From Nothopassalora personata (lineage: Eukaryota > Ascomycota > Dothideomycetes > Mycosphaerellales > Mycosphaerellaceae): a stretch of DNA of 64,000 bases. The first letter of the stretch is position 1, and each line of letters starts with the position of its first letter. This document shows positions 1-11,851 of the stretch, piece by piece. The position numbers were made by a program, and so were the translations under genes. A model generated the notes under the pieces. It saw only the letters and a program-made list of their open reading frames with translations. It had not been told where the DNA came from and searched no databases. The stretch lies in the NCBI GenBank assembly GCA_033816765.1, contig CM066287.1, forward strand, positions 1,426,001 to 1,490,000, written 5' to 3'.

Positions 1-134
1 AGAGCGCTCATCGGAATCTTGCCAGGAACCTCGAACTTCTTGCGTGGTGCCAGTGGCGGCGACGTCTCAGTCTTCACCTTCTTATCGGGGCGGTCGGCGC
101 CGGCGTCGTGCTTGCGCTTCTTGGCAGAAGCCAT
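1..134 (-). CDS. 5' end of an unidentified Lys-rich, probably nuclear protein (partial)
   Basis: An ATG at 134 on the minus strand opens a frame that runs off the window edge after 44 codons. It begins MASAKKRKHDAG and continues with a second basic cluster (DKKVK) and a PRKKF segment. The basic clusters look like nuclear or nucleolar localisation signals, an inference from composition only. No domain is visible in this fragment and I do not recognise the gene; RNA polymerase I subunits and ribosome-biogenesis factors often start this way, but that is not evidence of identity. Confidence 0.5.
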   Translation of the reverse strand, partial: MASAKKRKHDAGADRPDKKVKTETSPPLAPRKKFEVPGKIPMSA

Positions 135-1222
135 GCGGGTGTGGTTGTAGAGGTTGGGGAGGAGCCGGTTCGCTTTTAATTGATTGTTGGTAGCAGGTCG
201 CGCGGTGCCTTGGTATGTTTCCGTCTCTCGCTGTTGTGTGTCAGGTCGAGAGGCTTCGAATCGAGGAGACAAACAAACTACTTACACCTTGTCTTATGCT
301 TCGATGCTCTTCGGCGCGTCTCTTGGTGCCCGCTGCGCGACTGGCTTCACCCGACATATTCACTGCAGGACGATGCGGTCGCGTGATTGGCGGACTCGAG
401 GAGGGGTCTGAGGCGACGAGGGCGATTGTGAATTTGGTTGGTGATGGTGATGGGGTGATTCAGCTGGCTTGATTCATCGCAGCAGAGAAAGCTGGCTGCT
501 GTGTGTCACGTCTGGGAGGATGGTGCACTTTTATGTAACCAGGTTCTTCGATCTGGGACAATAGGGATGTAGCAAGACAATACAAGTTGGTTGAAAATAC
601 CGAGTTGCAGTGCTCGAAAATGGTGGAGGAAGAGGGATTCCAGGACGTGACAATTAGGTCCGCGAGACTCGTGATTGTTGTGAAGCTCGAGCCACCTACG
701 ACTCTCCTTCTATTCACCGATGATGACGTTGGTCGTGGGAGAGACTTTCGTGAAGAGTAGCAATGCTGTATTCACTTTCGTAATCCTCTCCCTCGACACA
801 CATTGTTTTGGGTCATCTCTGCTCATGACTGCCCAGTTGATGGTGCGCACGATACGGGCAGCTGGACATTACGCGCTAAGATTATATCACATGCAAATCC
901 TGCCCGATACGGCAAGTACTAATGTGCACCTCATAAAGTGCGTGTCTAAGCCTTTCCAAACATCGTACATGTCCAGCATATCTATACACAGATTGCATGA
1001 CTCTAGCAGAGTCCATGCCCATATCATTATGCAGCCTGTCATCGACGACCGTCGATTACTGAGTGGGTCTTCCTCGGGCCGTTCCCGCATAGGTCATGGC
1101 TCGAGCTTTACACCCCGCGGTCCCTTGCATGTGAATGGACACGCGGTCAAGACACGTTTGAAGCTCAAACCTCACTTTCTTCCCGACACATTGAACATAT
1201 CGACGGCACCAATATCGCCAAG
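135..1222. other. Intergenic, no gene recognised
   Basis: Divergent upstream region of the edge gene and the FKBP gene. The longest open frames here have no signal peptide, domain or plausible splice structure, and I treat them as chance. No tRNA or tandem repeat seen. Confidence 0.5.
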
Positions 1223-1707
1223 ATGAAGTTCACAACCATCACCACCGCTGTCGCTGTCTTCTGCGCGACCGCTTATGCCCTCGACAAGCCATTGAACATC
1301 GAAAAGACACACTCCGAACAGTGCGCAGACAGCGAGCGCACCAAGATCGGTATGTACTGTATGACACCGTCTGTTGCTCTCAATCTCTAACAGTGTGATT
1401 ACCAGGCGACAAGATCTCCATGCACTACCGCGGCACCCTCGAGAAAGACGGCTCCGAATTCGACGCGTCCTACAACCGCAACCAACCTCTCGACTTCACT
1501 GTCGGCAAGGGCCAGGTCATCAAGGGCTGGGACGAGGGCACGCAGGGCATGTGTATTGGTGACAAGAGGACGTTGACCATTCAGCCGGAGTACGGATATG
1601 GTGATCGCGGCGTGGGACCGATCCCAGGTGGTGCTGTCCTCATCTTTCAGATTGAGTTGGTGGGGATCAATGGCAAGACTAAGGCGGATGCGCAGAAAGA
1701 GCTGTAG
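1223..1707 (+). CDS. FKBP-type peptidyl-prolyl isomerase of the secretory pathway (FKBP2-like)
   Basis: Two exons, 1223-1349 and 1406-1707, joined across a 56-nt GT-AG intron, give 142 aa. Residues 1-20 form a signal peptide (hydrophobic core, then AYA before LDKP). A single FKBP domain follows from about residue 40: the start of the fold ([10 protein letters not shown]), the [12 protein letters not shown] loop, and the active-site end [16 protein letters not shown]. The family interconverts cis and trans X-Pro bonds and binds FK506; with a signal peptide this member should assist folding in the ER. The C-terminus is KEL, only loosely like an ER-retrieval signal, so retention is uncertain. 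Length fits FKBP2 (about 135-140 aa). Confidence 0.93.
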
Positions 1708-1932
1708 ATGGCTATACCAAAGGTTTTGGTGCGACGATAGTTATACCCCGAAACGTCAATAAGTCACATTGGAAGCGCGCACGAGCGACCTTTTCGCGTG
1801 GAGATGGTTGCGCGCCCCAACGCTCGGATAATGTCCCGCGAAGAAGAATAGACGTCAGGCGATCTGCGATGGGGAGGTCGTCGCTGTGGTTTCCGGCATT
1901 GAATATAGTTCTAGACGCTGACGATGCTCAAC

Positions 1933-2260
1933 TCAGAAGCCACGCCTTCTGCCGTCTAACGTTCGTTTCAGCTTCAGCTTACCTCTACGTACTTCCGGAT
2001 CAGAAGCATGAGCCAGTGCATCCTTGCCGCAGCGCTTCTGAGCCGGGTCAGCTCCTGCATCGAGGAGAACCGCCACAAGATCCACATTCCCGTCGTCGAC
2101 GGCATGAAGAAGGGGCGTCCAGTCGTCCAAGTGTCGCGAACGTTGACATCGGCTCCTGCCTCGACTCGGAGGCAGGTAATACCGTCTCTTTGTGGTATAG
2201 ATTCTTGCTGGCATACGCCGACTACAGAGCCACTTCGAGCCTGACCATAGCGTCCCCCCC
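1933..2260 (-). pseudogene. Ankyrin-repeat remnant with a reading-frame break
   Basis: On the minus strand one frame reads EAGADVNVRDTW, and a different frame immediately continues DDWTPLLHAVDDGNVDLVAV and LLDAGADP. Together these are the tail of one ankyrin repeat and most of the next, but they lie in different frames with no GT-AG intron at the join. The second frame ends at a stop at 1933. Upstream I find no convincing start or further clean repeats. The simplest reading is a decayed ankyrin gene; a sequencing frameshift in a small intact gene, or an intron I failed to place, are alternatives. Confidence 0.45.
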
Positions 2261-2967
2261 TCTCGCGGAGGGAGCATATCATTGTGGTGGTCTGAAGAGG
2301 AACATGTGCTGCCACTGCGTGTAAGCACAAAGGGAGAAGAAGATGTGTTGAATGCTAGCAGCATGAGGAAGCTCGAGACATGGTCTTGACATTGAGGGAG
2401 ACGAACATACTGCATATCGATCAAATCCACATATAGAATTCAGATTAGCCAGGGTCCAGCACCCACGCCTCGATCGGAGAGGGACAATCGTAGCTGAAGT
2501 ACGATATGGTGATTCTTTCCCAGCTTTGCGGACGAACTGGAAGAGCTCGCGACAGTGCGATGAAATGAGAATGGGAGACGTGGGAATGTGACATGCCATA
2601 AAAGCGAACGTGAAGTCTGCCCGCCCATGGTCAGAAGTAGTGAGTGTTGATGGCAAAATACCTCCGTGCAACATTATCCGTTCGTCGCCGCATAGTGTTG
2701 AGAGCTAGACCACGCAGAAGCAGCGCCAGGAAAGAAAGGATTGTGTGATCATGATGTAGCGCGAATTCCGTGACACAACTCTGTACATCTCTCACTTCAA
2801 CATGCTACATACATGTCGTACGTCGACACAGTACAGCAGCGTTATTGAACAATGCGCAGCTCCAGGCGCGCCATACTCTCGCCTTCGCCCAGGATGCGAG
2901 TCGGCGATCCGAGCTCAGTCTGGATCACTAAAGTAGGTATCGTTCGATTCTTGAGTGTCTTCATATC

Positions 2968-4850
2968 CTAGAGGAAGACTTCAAGATTTAATTCCAGAGC
3001 TGAGGTTGGGAATGGCAGCTCGAAGCGCTTGAGAACTTTCGGGTGGAGAATGCCGAAGGTACCGATCCGGGTAGGCTTGCCAGCAAGTTGGAGGTAAATG
3101 GCTGCAGCGTGGCCTGCGAGGTATGTTGGGTCTGCAAAGAGCATGTCAGTATGGATGAGCGCATGCTAGCGGGAGACGTCGTTCGCTTACCATCAACTTC
3201 CTCGATGAAATAACCCTGCAGCTTGTCGTTCTTCATGCCATCTTCTCGTGTAATGAAGGTCGACCTCAACATAAGCATGACACGATCTAATAGACCGTGT
3301 ACCTGCTCGAAACCGCTCGTCTTGCCATACCACGCCGCTGCGAAATGCCTCTCGTTCCTGCTTCTCCTCTCGAGCTTGTCGTCCTTGAAGCACACATCTG
3401 CGACCTCGAAGATCTTCATGGGTACGGCATGTTTCCTGTTCTCCCTGATCGTCTTGAGAAGACCGGGCACAAGAGATGTCCGCACGATTTGGTACTCTGC
3501 AGTCTTTGGGTTCTCAAGTTGCACAGCATTGCCGCCCTCCTTTGCAAAGGGATGGTTCAGCCAGTCGTAGTTCTCGTCCTTACTGCAGAGAATGAGTGGC
3601 ATCACCTCGCTCCAGCCTGCCATGGCTGCTTCTAGTCGCACGATGTCGGCCAGCTTGTTGATTGGTAGTCCAGCAGCGACTGATCTGTTCTGGTTGGGAA
3701 AGTTTCGAGGCAGCTTGTTGAAGCCGTATGCCACCGCAGCATCCTCCATGATATCAGCTTCGTGCAGCACATCAGCACGAGTGATGGGCACATCGACGTC
3801 GAGCATGTCAGGGTCAGACTCGGAAGGCTTGACGTAGTGGCACATCTTTGCGAGCTTCTCTGACCACTCGTCCCGTGAGAGGTCGAGACCACAGACGGAA
3901 TTGATGAACTGCGTCGATGCTTTGAAAGGAACGGGTTTTAGATTGGGAGTCTGCCGCGTTTGCTTATTGTGCTCCGAGACAACTTTGACGGGCTCGATGG
4001 TGAACGGCTTCTCGCAGTATGTCGAGAACATGGCCACCAGGATGTGGTTGACAATCTCGACTTTAGTCTTGTCAGTGGCTGTGATGTCAATGAAGACGTT
4101 CTTCGTATCGAGGGTAATCTTCGAGTGGTTGCTGTTGATTATGGGTGGCATGGATAGCACTGTGCGATTCTTGTCGTAGATGATGGGGTATAGGTCGTTC
4201 TTGCGCTGTTCGGGATCCTTGCTGCGAATGATGGGGAGGAACTTGGACAGATGCTTGTCCTTCTCGAAGAAGTCCATCATCTCGTCGGCCCTCATCGACT
4301 TCGTCTGGTTGAGAGGCGCGAAGTTAATCTGGTCCGGCGGTAGAGCCTCGTATGAGAATGGCCCTTCGAGTGTGTCCAAGTCGTGAGTACCGATGGCAAC
4401 CAATGTTCGGTTGCGAGCCAGGTTGGAGTGGAGCTTGTCCTGCAATGCGATGAAAGACTCGTACCGCTCCTTGGTGAAGTTGATGTTCCTGAGAATGGCG
4501 CATGAGAAGTAAGGTCGGACCTTTTCTGTTGCTGGATCAACATTCACTGTGAGAGGCTCGCCATTGGCTGGTGGAGCCAAAGTGTATTTGGGCATCTGTT
4601 GTTGGCCAAGGAAGACTTTGAGGTTCATGGCAATGCCCTCGAAGCACAGCATGTCATATCTGTTTGCGGGGATCTCGATCTTGAGTTGAGCCCTCTCTTG
4701 CACGCCATCCACCACAGGACGCTTCTGGTCGGTGGTATCCTCGTCGAGCTCAATGCCGAAGTCGAAGCACAGCTGGTCGAACTCTTCTGTTGTGTACTCT
4801 CTGCCCAAGGCCTCGTAAAGGTGAGCCTTGTCTACCGCAATCGTAGGCAT
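2968..4850 (-). CDS. FRS1: Cytosolic phenylalanyl-tRNA synthetase, beta subunit
   Basis: Two exons read on the minus strand, 4850-3191 and 3131-2968, separated by a 59-nt intron; 607 aa. The protein starts MPTIAVDKAHLYEALG and shows the eukaryotic PheRS-beta layout: N-terminal B1-like region, B3/B4 editing region in the middle, B5 region (about 300-390), and a catalytic-like domain with ENPKTAEYQIVRTSLVPGLL. The short second exon completes the C-terminus (GTFGILHPKVLKRFELPFP), which an intron-blind frame would replace with nonsense. Length matches yeast Frs1 (595 aa). The beta subunit pairs with alpha as an alpha2-beta2 enzyme charging tRNA-Phe in the cytosol. It diverges from the PP2A gene. 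Confidence 0.96.
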
Positions 4851-5653
4851 CTTGTCGAATGCGCCTTTCGTTTACTGTCTGCTCCACCTCCCTTTATATT
4901 TCTCCCTTTTCTCTTGATGCGTTTCGGGTCGTGCTTGCGGGAGTCGCTCGGCTATTAGTCGTCACTGCCATATGAATGCGTTGCGCGAATCGAATCTGGG
5001 AGGAAAGTGTTCACAGTGACTGAGTCAACCGAGTGCGACTTTCTGTGGCTGGAGATCAGTTGTGGCTGGAGATCAGTTGTGGCTGGAGATCAGTTGTGGC
5101 TGGAGATCAGTTGTGGCTGGAGATCAGTTGTGGCTGCTGCCCACAAGCTGTCCGCCCCACGCAACAACGATTCTCTAGGGCACAACATCATCAGCATTGC
5201 ACGAACACTTTCACGCGCGCAGAATCACGATCCACCCCACCTTCCTCCTCCATCCTCTGAACGATCTCACTCAGGTAGGTGCGACCCCTCACGTGCGAGC
5301 ACAGGCGGCCGGAGCTGCACATTCCTTATGGCGTGCGCTGTACAGCGACTTGGGAGTCGTTCCTGCAGCAGAGCAGCTACACGGCCGCGAACCTTGTCTG
5401 CACCCCCCCAAGCACAGGTCCATGTCAAGTCCTGCACACAACCTCGGCCGCCATGTTCGAGTCTGCAATGGCGCCGGTAGCATAGTGTGATAGTGTACTG
5501 ACCCCCGACAGCGCCCAACGACCATCCACCATCCACGACACTCGAGCAGACACGCCGCCCTCGCGAACACCACCACACACGACGTGCATACCGAGGCCTG
5601 CAGCCAGGCCATCCGTTCCTTACCCACCATACACTGCCGAATAATACACCAAG
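4851..5653. promoter_or_regulatory. Divergent promoter of FRS1 and TPD3
   Basis: About 800 bp between two divergent start codons, so both promoters must lie here. It is C-rich with many ACC/CCA runs toward the TPD3 start and holds the 17-bp tandem repeat listed separately. I see no clear TATA box. Open frames inside it are repeat-driven or chance. Confidence 0.6.
5044..5136 (+). repeat. 17-bp tandem repeat, five full copies plus part of a sixth
   Basis: The unit TGTGGCTGGAGATCAGT is repeated without any mismatch at 5044-5060, 5061-5077, 5078-5094, 5095-5111 and 5112-5128, then an 8-nt partial copy. Because 17 is not a multiple of three it is unlikely to be coding. Perfect identity suggests recent expansion. 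It lies about 190 bp upstream of the FRS1 start and about 520 bp upstream of the TPD3 start. Confidence 0.95.
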
Positions 5654-7754
5654 ATGGAAGAGCAAGGCCAGAACGACGAGCTGTACCCGATTGCTGTTCT
5701 CATCGATGAGCTCAAGGTATGACGTTGTCGCAGCCACCACCCTGGCACTCATGCTTCGGGCGAGCAAGATCAAGGCTGACACTGGTACAAGCACGACGAT
5801 GTACTGCTCCGATTGAATGCCATCCGCAGACTGTCCACCATCGCGCTTGCGCTCGGCCCAGAGCGAACGAGAGACGAATTGATACCCTTCCTTGACGGTG
5901 AGGCAGAGTTATCAAGGCCGCTTCTCGCGCAATCGGACTGCTAATGGCCGTACAGAATCTGTAGAGGACGAGGATGAGGTGCTTACTGCACTGGGAGACG
6001 AGCTTGGCAACTTTGTCGAGTACGTTGGTGGTCCAGAGTACGGGCACGTGCTCCTTTCCCCCTTGGAGAACCTCGCAACCATAGAGGAGCCACTTGTTCG
6101 CGACAAGGTACAAGACAATCATGTGCAGCTTTGGCACGCTCCAGCTAACGTCGGCAGGCCGTCGAGTCGCTGAACAAAATTTGCGACCAGCTCTCCCAGC
6201 AGCAGGTCGAGCAGTACTTTATACCTCTCACTATCCGCCTATCGAAAGCCGACTGGTTCACATCCAAGATCTCCGCCACCGGCCTCTACAACACACCGTA
6301 CACACATGCCACAGCACAATCGCAGGAGGGACTGCGACAACAATTCGTGCAGCTCGTTCACGATGACACGCCGATGGTGCGCAGACAGGCGGCTAACAAC
6401 CTTGCCAAGTTTGTTAAGAGCATGCCGGCGGCCATCGTGATCGAGGACATGATCCCGCTCTTCCAGCATTTGGCACAGGACGACCAGGACAGCGTACGAC
6501 TGCTCACCGTTGAGGTCCTGATCGCCATTGCAGAGGCAGTGCCCAAGGAGCAGCAGACCAGCCACGCGGTGCTCTTGACGGCATTGCGAAGTCTGTTCGA
6601 AGACAAGAGCTGGAGAGTCAGATACATGGTGGCTGATCGCTTCGAGAAGATTGCCAAGGTAGTCGATGAGGAGGTGATTGCAAGAGATCTGGTGCCAGCG
6701 TTCGTCAAGCTGCTGAAGGATACCGAGGCCGAAGTCAGGAGCGCGGTCGCTGGTCAAATACCGGGCTTCTGTCAGCTTGTCGACCGACAAGCACTTCTCC
6801 GGGATATCATGCCAGCCATCGAAGACCTCGTGTCCGACTCCTCTCAGCATGTGCGAGCAGCCTTCGGCAACCAGATTAGCGGCCTGGCGCCTATTCTCGG
6901 CAAGCAGGAGACTACTGAGCACCTCCTCCCGATGCTGCTGCAAATGCTCAAGGACGACTTCCCAGACGTCCGACTGAACATCATCTCGAAGCTCGAGCAG
7001 GTAAACAATGTTATCGGCATCGAGCTTCTGTCGCAGTCCCTTCTCCCTGCCATCGTGCAGCTGGCTGAAGACAAGCAATGGCGTGTCAGGTTGGCTATCA
7101 TCCAGTATGTGCCATTGCTTGCGTCTCAGCTGGGCGTCAAGTTCTTCGACGAGAAGCTCAGCAGTCTCTGCATGTCCTGGCTCGGTGACACAGTTTTCAG
7201 CATTCGTGAGGCTAGTACACAGAACCTCAAGAAGCTGACTGAGGTCTTCGGCGTGGAGTGGGCAAGTGAGGCAATTGTGCCCAAGGTTGCTGCTATGGCT
7301 GAGCATCCCAACTACCTCTACCGCATGACAACTTGCTTTGCGGTATCCGTGAGTCAACCCTGACGCGTTGCTTAGGAGCCACTTACTGACTGGAGTACAG
7401 ATCCTCGCTCCTGCGCTGTCCCTCCCAGTCCTGGCACGATCCGTTCTGCCCATCCTGAACCAACTTGTCGCGGACCCCATTCCAAACATTCGCTTCAACG
7501 TGGCCAAATCATACGCAGTCCTCATCGACGTCCTCAAACGGCTACCAGACGACCCAAATGCCACAATTGTCGAGCTGGAGAAGAAGGGTACAACAAACTT
7601 CCCTGGCAGCGAGCGCGGTGCACAGCTTATTAGAGAAGAGGTCATCCCGCCACTCGAGAAGCTGATGCAAGACGACGATGTGGATGTGAGGTACTTCGCC
7701 ACCACTGCGAACAAGGCCTGGACGGATACAGAGAACGCCATGGAGACGACCTAG
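5654..7754 (+). CDS. TPD3: Protein phosphatase 2A scaffold (A/PR65) subunit
   Basis: Five exons, 5654-5716, 5792-5897, 5956-6107, 6158-7348 and 7401-7754, give 621 aa; all phases agree and all introns are GT-AG (50-75 nt). It opens [21 protein letters not shown]. From there the protein is a run of about 15 HEAT repeats, recognisable by recurring D-x-VR-x3-A/V units such as [33 protein letters not shown] and [12 protein letters not shown]. The length is close to the roughly 590-640 aa of the family. The A subunit is the horseshoe scaffold that holds the catalytic C subunit and a variable B subunit, and so directs PP2A in the cell cycle, morphogenesis and stress signalling. A 500-codon open frame on the opposite strand is a shadow of this gene. 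Confidence 0.97.
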
Positions 7755-8193
7755 GGGATTACTTCCATCGAATCGGTGACGTCAGGAATTCAATAGACAT
7801 GATGGGGTACGACAGTGAGCACCGCATTGAGCACGGTATGGGTGACGAGGAACCAACGCTAGGAGATTACAGGGGAATTGTTCTTAGCGACGGCAATGGA
7901 CATTGTGGCCCTCGCTGGTGGATGCAGCATGCACTTGGGCCCGGAAAAGATACCTAGCAAATGATACTGCTGCCTTGAGATTGAAGCTGAAGCCACAAGA
8001 TGTGAGTCGTCCGAGGCCGATGAGTGAATGTGTTGATTGCATAAAGCGTGGCGCAGAGAGATTGTCGATGCCCCACCTGCCTCCATCACATGCAAAACGC
8101 GCCGGCCAACGTCTTCCCCCTCCTCAAATCGTCACTTCCACTCCACAGTATCAAACATAACATCGGACCTGCACGAGATTGTCGCCGCCCAAG
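7755..8193. other. Intergenic, no feature recognised
   Basis: Contains the 3' end of TPD3 and the upstream region of the next gene. No RNA gene, repeat or domain-bearing frame seen. Confidence 0.5.
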
Positions 8194-9842
8194 ATGCCCA
8201 GCTATCGAGGTATCACGGTCTTATTGCAGACACAATACGACGCACTACCGATCCCAGAATATGCGCCACCAGAACCCAGCACATCGCATCCCGCATCGGG
8301 CACACGACCATCTGGCTGTAGTCGGTCCACGACCAGCCTCAACTCTTCGCCCGCCTCTACGCCTCGCCCACCAGGTTCCGATGCACTGCGCGCGCCGCCT
8401 CCATCATGCGCCTCATCGAATGCCAGCATCATGTCTGGAACTTCCACTATCCCATCAACCAACTCGAACATGCCGATCGCTTCACCGCCAGGCCGCACTC
8501 CGTCCAAGAGCAACTTGGTGTCGAGGACCTCGGCGCTTCGCTCTCTGTGCTCGGGACCATCGGTGATATCCGAATTACCTGCACCAGAACCATCGGTCGA
8601 GTCCTTTGTGCCGGTATACCATGGGGCTCAATTCTGGATTCACTATGATAGCCTTATGGCGCAGCATCGAGATGGGGATTTGTTTGAAGAGGAGGGCAAT
8701 CGCGAGGTGAAGTACTACTACTTCAAGGCATTCTTCGGCGGGAGGTGTGTCCTGAGCTGGGGCGTGGGTGAGAAAGATGGCTGGCGTGGAAAAGTCTCGT
8801 TCGGGATATTTGACGGTGGTACGGACTTTGAGGGGAACTGTGCTGTTCAGAGAAGGGCTTTCTTCTTTCCGAGGAAGCATAAGGGATGTGGGGATGTGCA
8901 TGGTGGCATGTTCGATGTCAGAGTGTACAGGAGCAAGGCGAGGAAGAGAGAGACTTTGACGCTGCAGAAGTATGATGAGAAGGCGAGTAGAGGCAGCGGA
9001 TTTCAGTGAGTACTGGAGTGCCCAGTCTGGTGGTTCGACGGGCTGACATCTTCACAGCGTCCTGAATGCTGGCCGCGTAAGGAGGAGTGATCCGAAGCGC
9101 ATGTACACCTACGCGTTGCTCGATCGCGTCGACGAGCCATATGCAACGTTCAGGTACCACCTACGGAGCGCTGGTAAGTATCTCTCCGGATACTACATGA
9201 CCAAAGTGCTAACGACAGGCAGCTCAACTCACAGAGATGGGTATAGACCTAAGCACTTACGAAGCAGGCATTTATGCATCCTCGCCTCCGCAGAGCCCAA
9301 GATCGCTTTCGCCCGTGAGCTCGCCACAGCTCTCTTCACCAGCACCAGCCATCCCTCAGGACGAGCTCAGCAGCTACCGCCTGTCGTTTCCACCTCGCAT
9401 GCAGCTCACCGCCAGCACCTCGATCTTCAGCCACGGATCGCCTATCAAGCGCAATGCTTTCCACGACGCAGGGCTTCGACGCCACCACTACGAAAACATG
9501 ATGCACCGACCAAGCGACGACGATGCTCCTCGAGATCTAGACGAGGCGCTCGAGAGGTTCGATCGGCTGAGCATGGTAGACCAGTTCCTCAAGATCAATG
9601 ACCTTGGTGATCAAGATGTCGATCATGGTCCTCACAGACGATTTGAACCTATGAAAATGGTGAAACAGAACTCGTATGAAGGCTTGCCAGCGACCGCGAT
9701 ACCGGACTGGGTCATGAGCAAGCCTTTGCCTGCACGACCAGACGAAGCAGCAAGTGCAGAGTCACCAGCAGAACCGCAGAGCAAAGGAGGAGCGCTGGCG
9801 TCGATAAGAGGTTTCATGGGGTCCCGATCGAAGAGGTCCTGA
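8194..9842 (+). CDS. Conserved fungal protein of unknown function
   Basis: Three exons, 8194-9005, 9058-9173 and 9223-9842, give 515 aa. The last acceptor is the second of two adjacent AGs (9221-9222), because only it keeps frame. The start MPSYRGITVLLQTQYDALPI begins a conserved region. A low-complexity Ser/Pro/Thr stretch (about 30-135) follows, then a compact block with FVPVYHGAQFWIHYD, KYYYFKAFFGG, SWGVGEKDGWRGKVSFGIFD and FDVRVYRSKARKR, and across introns 1-2 the block RMYTYALLDRVDEPYATFRY. The C-terminal half is disordered and ends in basic GSRSKRS. I recall this arrangement in uncharacterised proteins of other ascomycetes, but no named domain or role. No signal peptide or membrane helix. 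Confidence 0.85.
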
Positions 9843-9910
9843 TTCGCATCAAAGAATTGCTAAGCTTGCCGACGGGCAAGATCCAGCTCGTAACATAATG
9901 TGTAATGCTC

Positions 9911-11390
9911 TCACAAAACTTCATTGACAAACACACCCGCCATCCCCATCCCCGTCCCCAGACACATACTCGTCAACAACACCTTCTTCTTCCTCCTCCG
10001 ACACTCACTCAGCCCCGTCACAATCTGCCTTACACCCGTCATCCCGAAGGGATGTCCCAGTGCGATCGCTCCACCTCGAGGGTTCATTTTCTCCCAGTCA
10101 AGGGCCAACTTATCCCGACAATAAACCGCCATGCTTGCAAAGGCCTCATTAATCTCCACGACATCAACATCCCTATGCAGATTCAAATTCAGCCTATTCA
10201 GCAATTTCGGAATCACGATCGATGGTCCGATTCCCATAATTCTCGGTGCGAGGCCGGAGATGGCGGTGGCGACGTATTTGCCGAGGATGGGTTGACCGAG
10301 TTCGAGAGCTTTGGAACGGCGCATCAGGAGAAGAGCGGCTGCGCCGTCTGTGATTTGAGAAGAGTTGCCGGGCGTGGATTTCCCATCTTTCGTAAAGGAG
10401 GGTTTGAGTTTGTTGATGTTTTCGAATGTCGTGCCCCAGCGGACTTCATCTTGGGAGATTAAGAGGTCTTGGCCGTCTTTTTGGACGGTTATGGGGACGA
10501 GTTCGTCGTTGAAAAGGCCGGCCTGGGAAAGGCGGGCGGGGGTTAGTGCTAACGTAGCTAAGGGGTCAAAGGGGGAAAGTATACGGTATACCTTTTGCGC
10601 CGCCTCGGCACGTTTGTAGGATTCTACTGCGTAGCGGTCCTGCTCGTCGCGGCTGATGTTGAAGTCATTGGCGACGTTTTCCGACGTGATGCCCATGGGG
10701 AGCATGCAGTCTTGGGCTTCGCGGTCGCGCATTATGCCATCGGCGAAGGGGCGGGAGAGGCGTTCGTTGCCTTCGCTGAGGGATTCGGCGCCGACGGCGA
10801 TGCCTGGGTGGTGTTAGTGGGTGGTTGAGGAGGGGTTGAGGGTGAGGATGAGCGCACCGACGTCGATCATGCCGCTTGCGATTTCGTTGGCGATGTGGCA
10901 AGTTGCTGTTAGGCCGGAGGAGCAGAAGCGGGAGGAACTTGAGGCGGCTGTCGTGTTGGGGAAGCCGGCGGCGAGGGCGGCGGCGCGGCAGTAGTAGGCT
11001 GCCTTGCCTTCGCGGACCTTGGTGGTGGTCAGCTGGTGGTCATGCTAATCAGTGGGATATCGTGAGCTCACATTTCCCAGGCAGATATCATCGACTTGAG
11101 CAGGATCAAGGCCACAGCGTGACCGCACCTGCTCCAGAAGCTTGAGTACCATATCGTCGAGCGTGGTATCTTTCATGCCGCCTTTCTTGTACTTGCATAG
11201 TGGCGTTCGTAGTGCGAGAGTTATGACCACGTCGTCTGGATTCTTCTGGCATCTATACATTAATCAGTCTCCAGGACAATCCCAAAGTCAAGCCATCGCG
11301 TTGAAGGAGTCTTAGTTACATTGCGTCGACAGCACTTGTCGCTGGATTGATCTGCGAGACTACAGCTTTGAGGCGGTCGGTGGTAGTCAT
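9911..11390 (-). CDS. POT1: Peroxisomal 3-ketoacyl-CoA thiolase
   Basis: Five exons on the minus strand, 11390-11320, 11252-11072, 11017-10858, 10803-10592 and 10522-9911, give 411 aa. The N-terminus (MTTTDRLKAVVSQI) contains RLxxxxxQI, close to a type-2 peroxisomal signal (R-L-x5-H/Q-L), so import by Pex7 is likely. Thiolase landmarks follow: the acyl-enzyme cysteine in SSSSRFCSSGL, the GGAIALGHP histidine loop, and the second catalytic cysteine in SMCLGTGMG. The enzyme cleaves 3-ketoacyl-CoA with CoA in the last step of beta-oxidation. The residue after GHPFG is Met where many homologues have Cys (GHPLGCTG); this position is not catalytic. Its 3' end is 68 bp from that of the convergent unknown gene. 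Confidence 0.95.
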
Positions 11391-11851
11391 TTTGTTTTCA
11401 GGAACTGGACCTAGTGCTGTTGTCTTGCAGTCCACAATGTCTGTCTTCATGAAGTTGAGCTTTTGACGCCTGATGTAACCGAGGCCCACTGGACGATGAG
11501 GCCCCGCAAAGGGTCACTGCGGTCTTGCTCATGTGAGCCGACTCGTCTTCTCTAAGACTCCCCATGGCATTGCTGTGGGAGCGCTTGGTTTTGGCATTGC
11601 TGGCACTGAGCCTACACAGCTTCATGTCAATGTCAATAGCAATGGGTCTCGCTGTCATGTGAGGCTTGAAGCGTTTCAGATGCAATCGCCTAGCTTCAGC
11701 TCATGCCGCCAAGCCAGGCAAGAGCGACTGACTGTGTCAACAAGAGAAGCCTGATATCGCCAGGCATTTTCTACGATGTTATCTTCGCTCAAGTAAAGTA
11801 GTTGCGGCTGGGAGGCAAATACAAGAATGCAGCTTGAGTCCATCTCTCGAC
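11391..11851. other. Intergenic, thiolase promoter side
   Basis: Upstream of thiolase and downstream of the Dfg10 gene. No convincing gene or repeat. Confidence 0.45.

Noticed and set aside
6239..7741. 500-codon open frame antisense to TPD3
   Set aside because: It lies exactly opposite the HEAT-repeat exon; the plus-strand protein is unmistakable and the antisense product is a composition shadow without domains.
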